Shown here one piece after another: positions 63,128-64,000 of a DNA stretch of 64,000 nt. The stretch comes from Achromobacter xylosoxidans (GTDB lineage Bacteria > Pseudomonadota > Gammaproteobacteria > Burkholderiales > Burkholderiaceae_B): positions 248,001 through 312,000 of the forward strand of contig NZ_MTLG01000125.1 in assembly GCF_002192695.1 (NCBI RefSeq). Reading direction: 5' to 3'. The notes below the pieces were generated by a model, which searched no databases, was not told the origin of the DNA, and saw only the letters and a list, made by a program, of their open reading frames with translations. A program made the translations under genes and the position numbers. The stretch's first letter is position 1. Each line of letters starts with the position of its first letter.

Positions 63128-63844
63128 ATGATCCATTTCAATGGCGTCACTGACGAGCCGTATGCATTCGGAAGCAGGCAGGCGCTGCTTTCCAATGTTG
63201 ATCTCGATATCCCGGTCGGGCGCTATGCCTTGCTGTCGCCCGCGCCGGAACTGCATCGCCAGATCGTCGATGTGCTGTGCGGCCTGCGGCCGCCGCGCCA
63301 GGGCTTCGTCAAGCACGACGGCAACGTGTCTTGGGCCATAGGCCGGCAGGGCTTCATCCGCGGCAAGGCAAACGGCCTGAGCATGATCGACTTCGTCAGC
63401 GAGATGTACGAGATCGACGCCGATGCCACGCATGAACTTGTCGCCGACCTGGTCAGCGATCCCAGGACCCTGGCCAAGCCCATGGAGCACTGGCCGCTAT
63501 ACGCGCGGCAGGAGTTCTCCTTTGCGCTGGCGCTCGCGCCGGCATTCGACGTCTATGTGATCGAAGGGGCCATCCCCTTCGAGCCTTGCCGTTTCACCCG
63601 CCTCTGGCTGGCTCTTTTCGAAGAGCGGCTGGTTGGCCGGACACTCATTCTTTCCAGTTACCGCCAGAATCAGTTGGCGGACTATTGCTTCAAGGGTTTG
63701 ATTTATGAACGAAGCGCGCTCAGCATCGAAGACGACCTCGACCAGTGCATCCGCAGGTATCCCCCGCGACGCTCAAGGAGCGAATCCGGCACAGGCGACG
63801 ACGTCTTCGGAGGCGGCTTCGATGAGGGCGGAATCGGCCTCTGA
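63128..63844 (+). CDS. vexC: VexC/KpsT-type ABC ATPase lacking all catalytic motifs
   Basis: The 238-residue protein aligns along its length with capsule-export ATPases: the start MIHFNGVTDEPYAFGS, SNVDLDIPVGRYALL, and NVSWAIGRQGF opposite KpsT KISWPVGLAGGF. FDVYVIEGAIPF is opposite the KpsT Walker B region and ILSSYRQNQLADYC is opposite its switch region. Yet Walker A (expected GxxGxGKST) reads SPAPELHRQ at 37-45 and the signature (SSGM) reads WPLYAR near 122-127. The Walker B Asp-Glu is Glu-Gly at 146-147, and the switch His is Tyr178. The frame is clean, so it looks like a maintained pseudo-ATPase. A tail of about 27 residues follows the fold. Confidence 0.85.
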   Translation: MIHFNGVTDEPYAFGSRQALLSNVDLDIPVGRYALLSPAPELHRQIVDVLCGLRPPRQGFVKHDGNVSWAIGRQGFIRGKANGLSMIDFVSEMYEIDADATHELVADLVSDPRTLAKPMEHWPLYARQEFSFALALAPAFDVYVIEGAIPFEPCRFTRLWLALFEERLVGRTLILSSYRQNQLADYCFKGLIYERSALSIEDDLDQCIRRYPPRRSRSESGTGDDVFGGGFDEGGIGL

Positions 63845-64000
63845 GGGCAGGTCCGAAATCGAACGCCGCCGCCGCGAGCGCCAATCGGCGCTGCGCGAGC
63901 GGCGCCGCCACCGCTGGATCAACACGCTCATGGTGTTGGCGCCGGTGGTGTGCGCCCTGATCTATGTGTCGCTGTTTGCCACGCCGCGCTACGAGGCCGA
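63822..64000 (+). CDS. vexD: Capsule export inner-membrane protein, VexD/KpsE type (cut by window end)
   Basis: The visible 59 codons give an Arg-rich cytoplasmic start (IERRRRERQSALRERRRHR) and a membrane helix (NTLMVLAPVVCALIYVSLF) followed by ATPRYEA, the pattern of KpsE/BexC/VexD co-polymerase proteins after their first helix. The ATG at 63822 has GGAGG eight bases upstream and overlaps vexC by 23 bp. An in-frame ATG at 63705 with AAGGG upstream would add 39 Ser/Ala/Thr-rich residues and overlap vexC by 140 bp. Confidence 0.85.
   Translation, partial: MRAESASEGRSEIERRRRERQSALRERRRHRWINTLMVLAPVVCALIYVSLFATPRYEA

Overview
This 64 kb window is a high-GC chromosomal segment that reads as an Alcaligenaceae betaproteobacterium, most likely Achromobacter or a close relative of Bordetella. 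The basis is gene order and protein style: a murA-hisGDCBHAFIE-hint-tatAB run, an mlaFEDAC operon, a caa3-type cox cluster with ctaA/ctaB/sco, and a Vi-antigen-type capsule locus. The genus is an inference from recognition; no search was run. No tRNA, rRNA, CRISPR array, prophage or intact insertion sequence was seen.

Layout. Positions 1-15,180 (minus strand) hold tatB (cut by the window edge), tatA, a HIT protein, the complete histidine pathway read as hisG-D-C-B-H-A-F-I-E, murA, a BolA-type gene, an ABC-2 exporter pair, and the Mla lipid-transport operon (mlaF-E-D-A-C), which ends at a strong terminator. Positions 15,181-20,264 hold a nitronate monooxygenase, a tripartite-tricarboxylate-type binding protein, an MFS transporter divergent from a LysR regulator, and an OmpW porin with an FNR-like site. 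Positions 20,288-26,502 are gltBD. Positions 26,503-31,975 hold a degenerate IS200-like transposase-derived gene, S-formylglutathione hydrolase, an unrecognised membrane protein, rpoH under a perfect CIRCE operator, a candidate orphan small RNA and a cAMP phosphodiesterase. A Na+/H+ antiporter with a C-terminal cyclic-nucleotide-binding domain and a Nudix hydrolase follow. Positions 35,835-44,456 are the cytochrome oxidase structural and assembly cluster. Positions 44,475-54,155 hold a small DUF3717 gene, a glycine-zipper protein, a PhaM-like protein, glmU, an MFS exporter, ugd, a glycosyltransferase, an Lrp regulator and glmS.

After a 570-bp AT-rich gap, positions 54,726-64,000 carry a Vi-like capsule operon: tviB, tviD, tviE, vexA, vexB, vexC and the start of vexD. 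GlmS and GlmU make UDP-GlcNAc, TviB oxidises it, TviE and TviD polymerise and probably O-acetylate it, and VexA-D export it.

The most unusual feature is vexC. It aligns along its whole length with KpsT-type capsule-export ATPases but has lost Walker A, the signature motif, the catalytic Walker B residues and the switch histidine. Its partner permease VexB carries an extra N-terminal cytoplasmic region of about 195 residues, and tviC (the 4-epimerase) is missing from its usual place. Other points of interest are an orphan small-RNA candidate with a pyrimidine-rich loop downstream of rpoH, a transposase relative that has lost its catalytic residues and gained an AT-hook-like tail, and a CRP-like site between the cAMP phosphodiesterase and the cyclic-nucleotide-domain antiporter.
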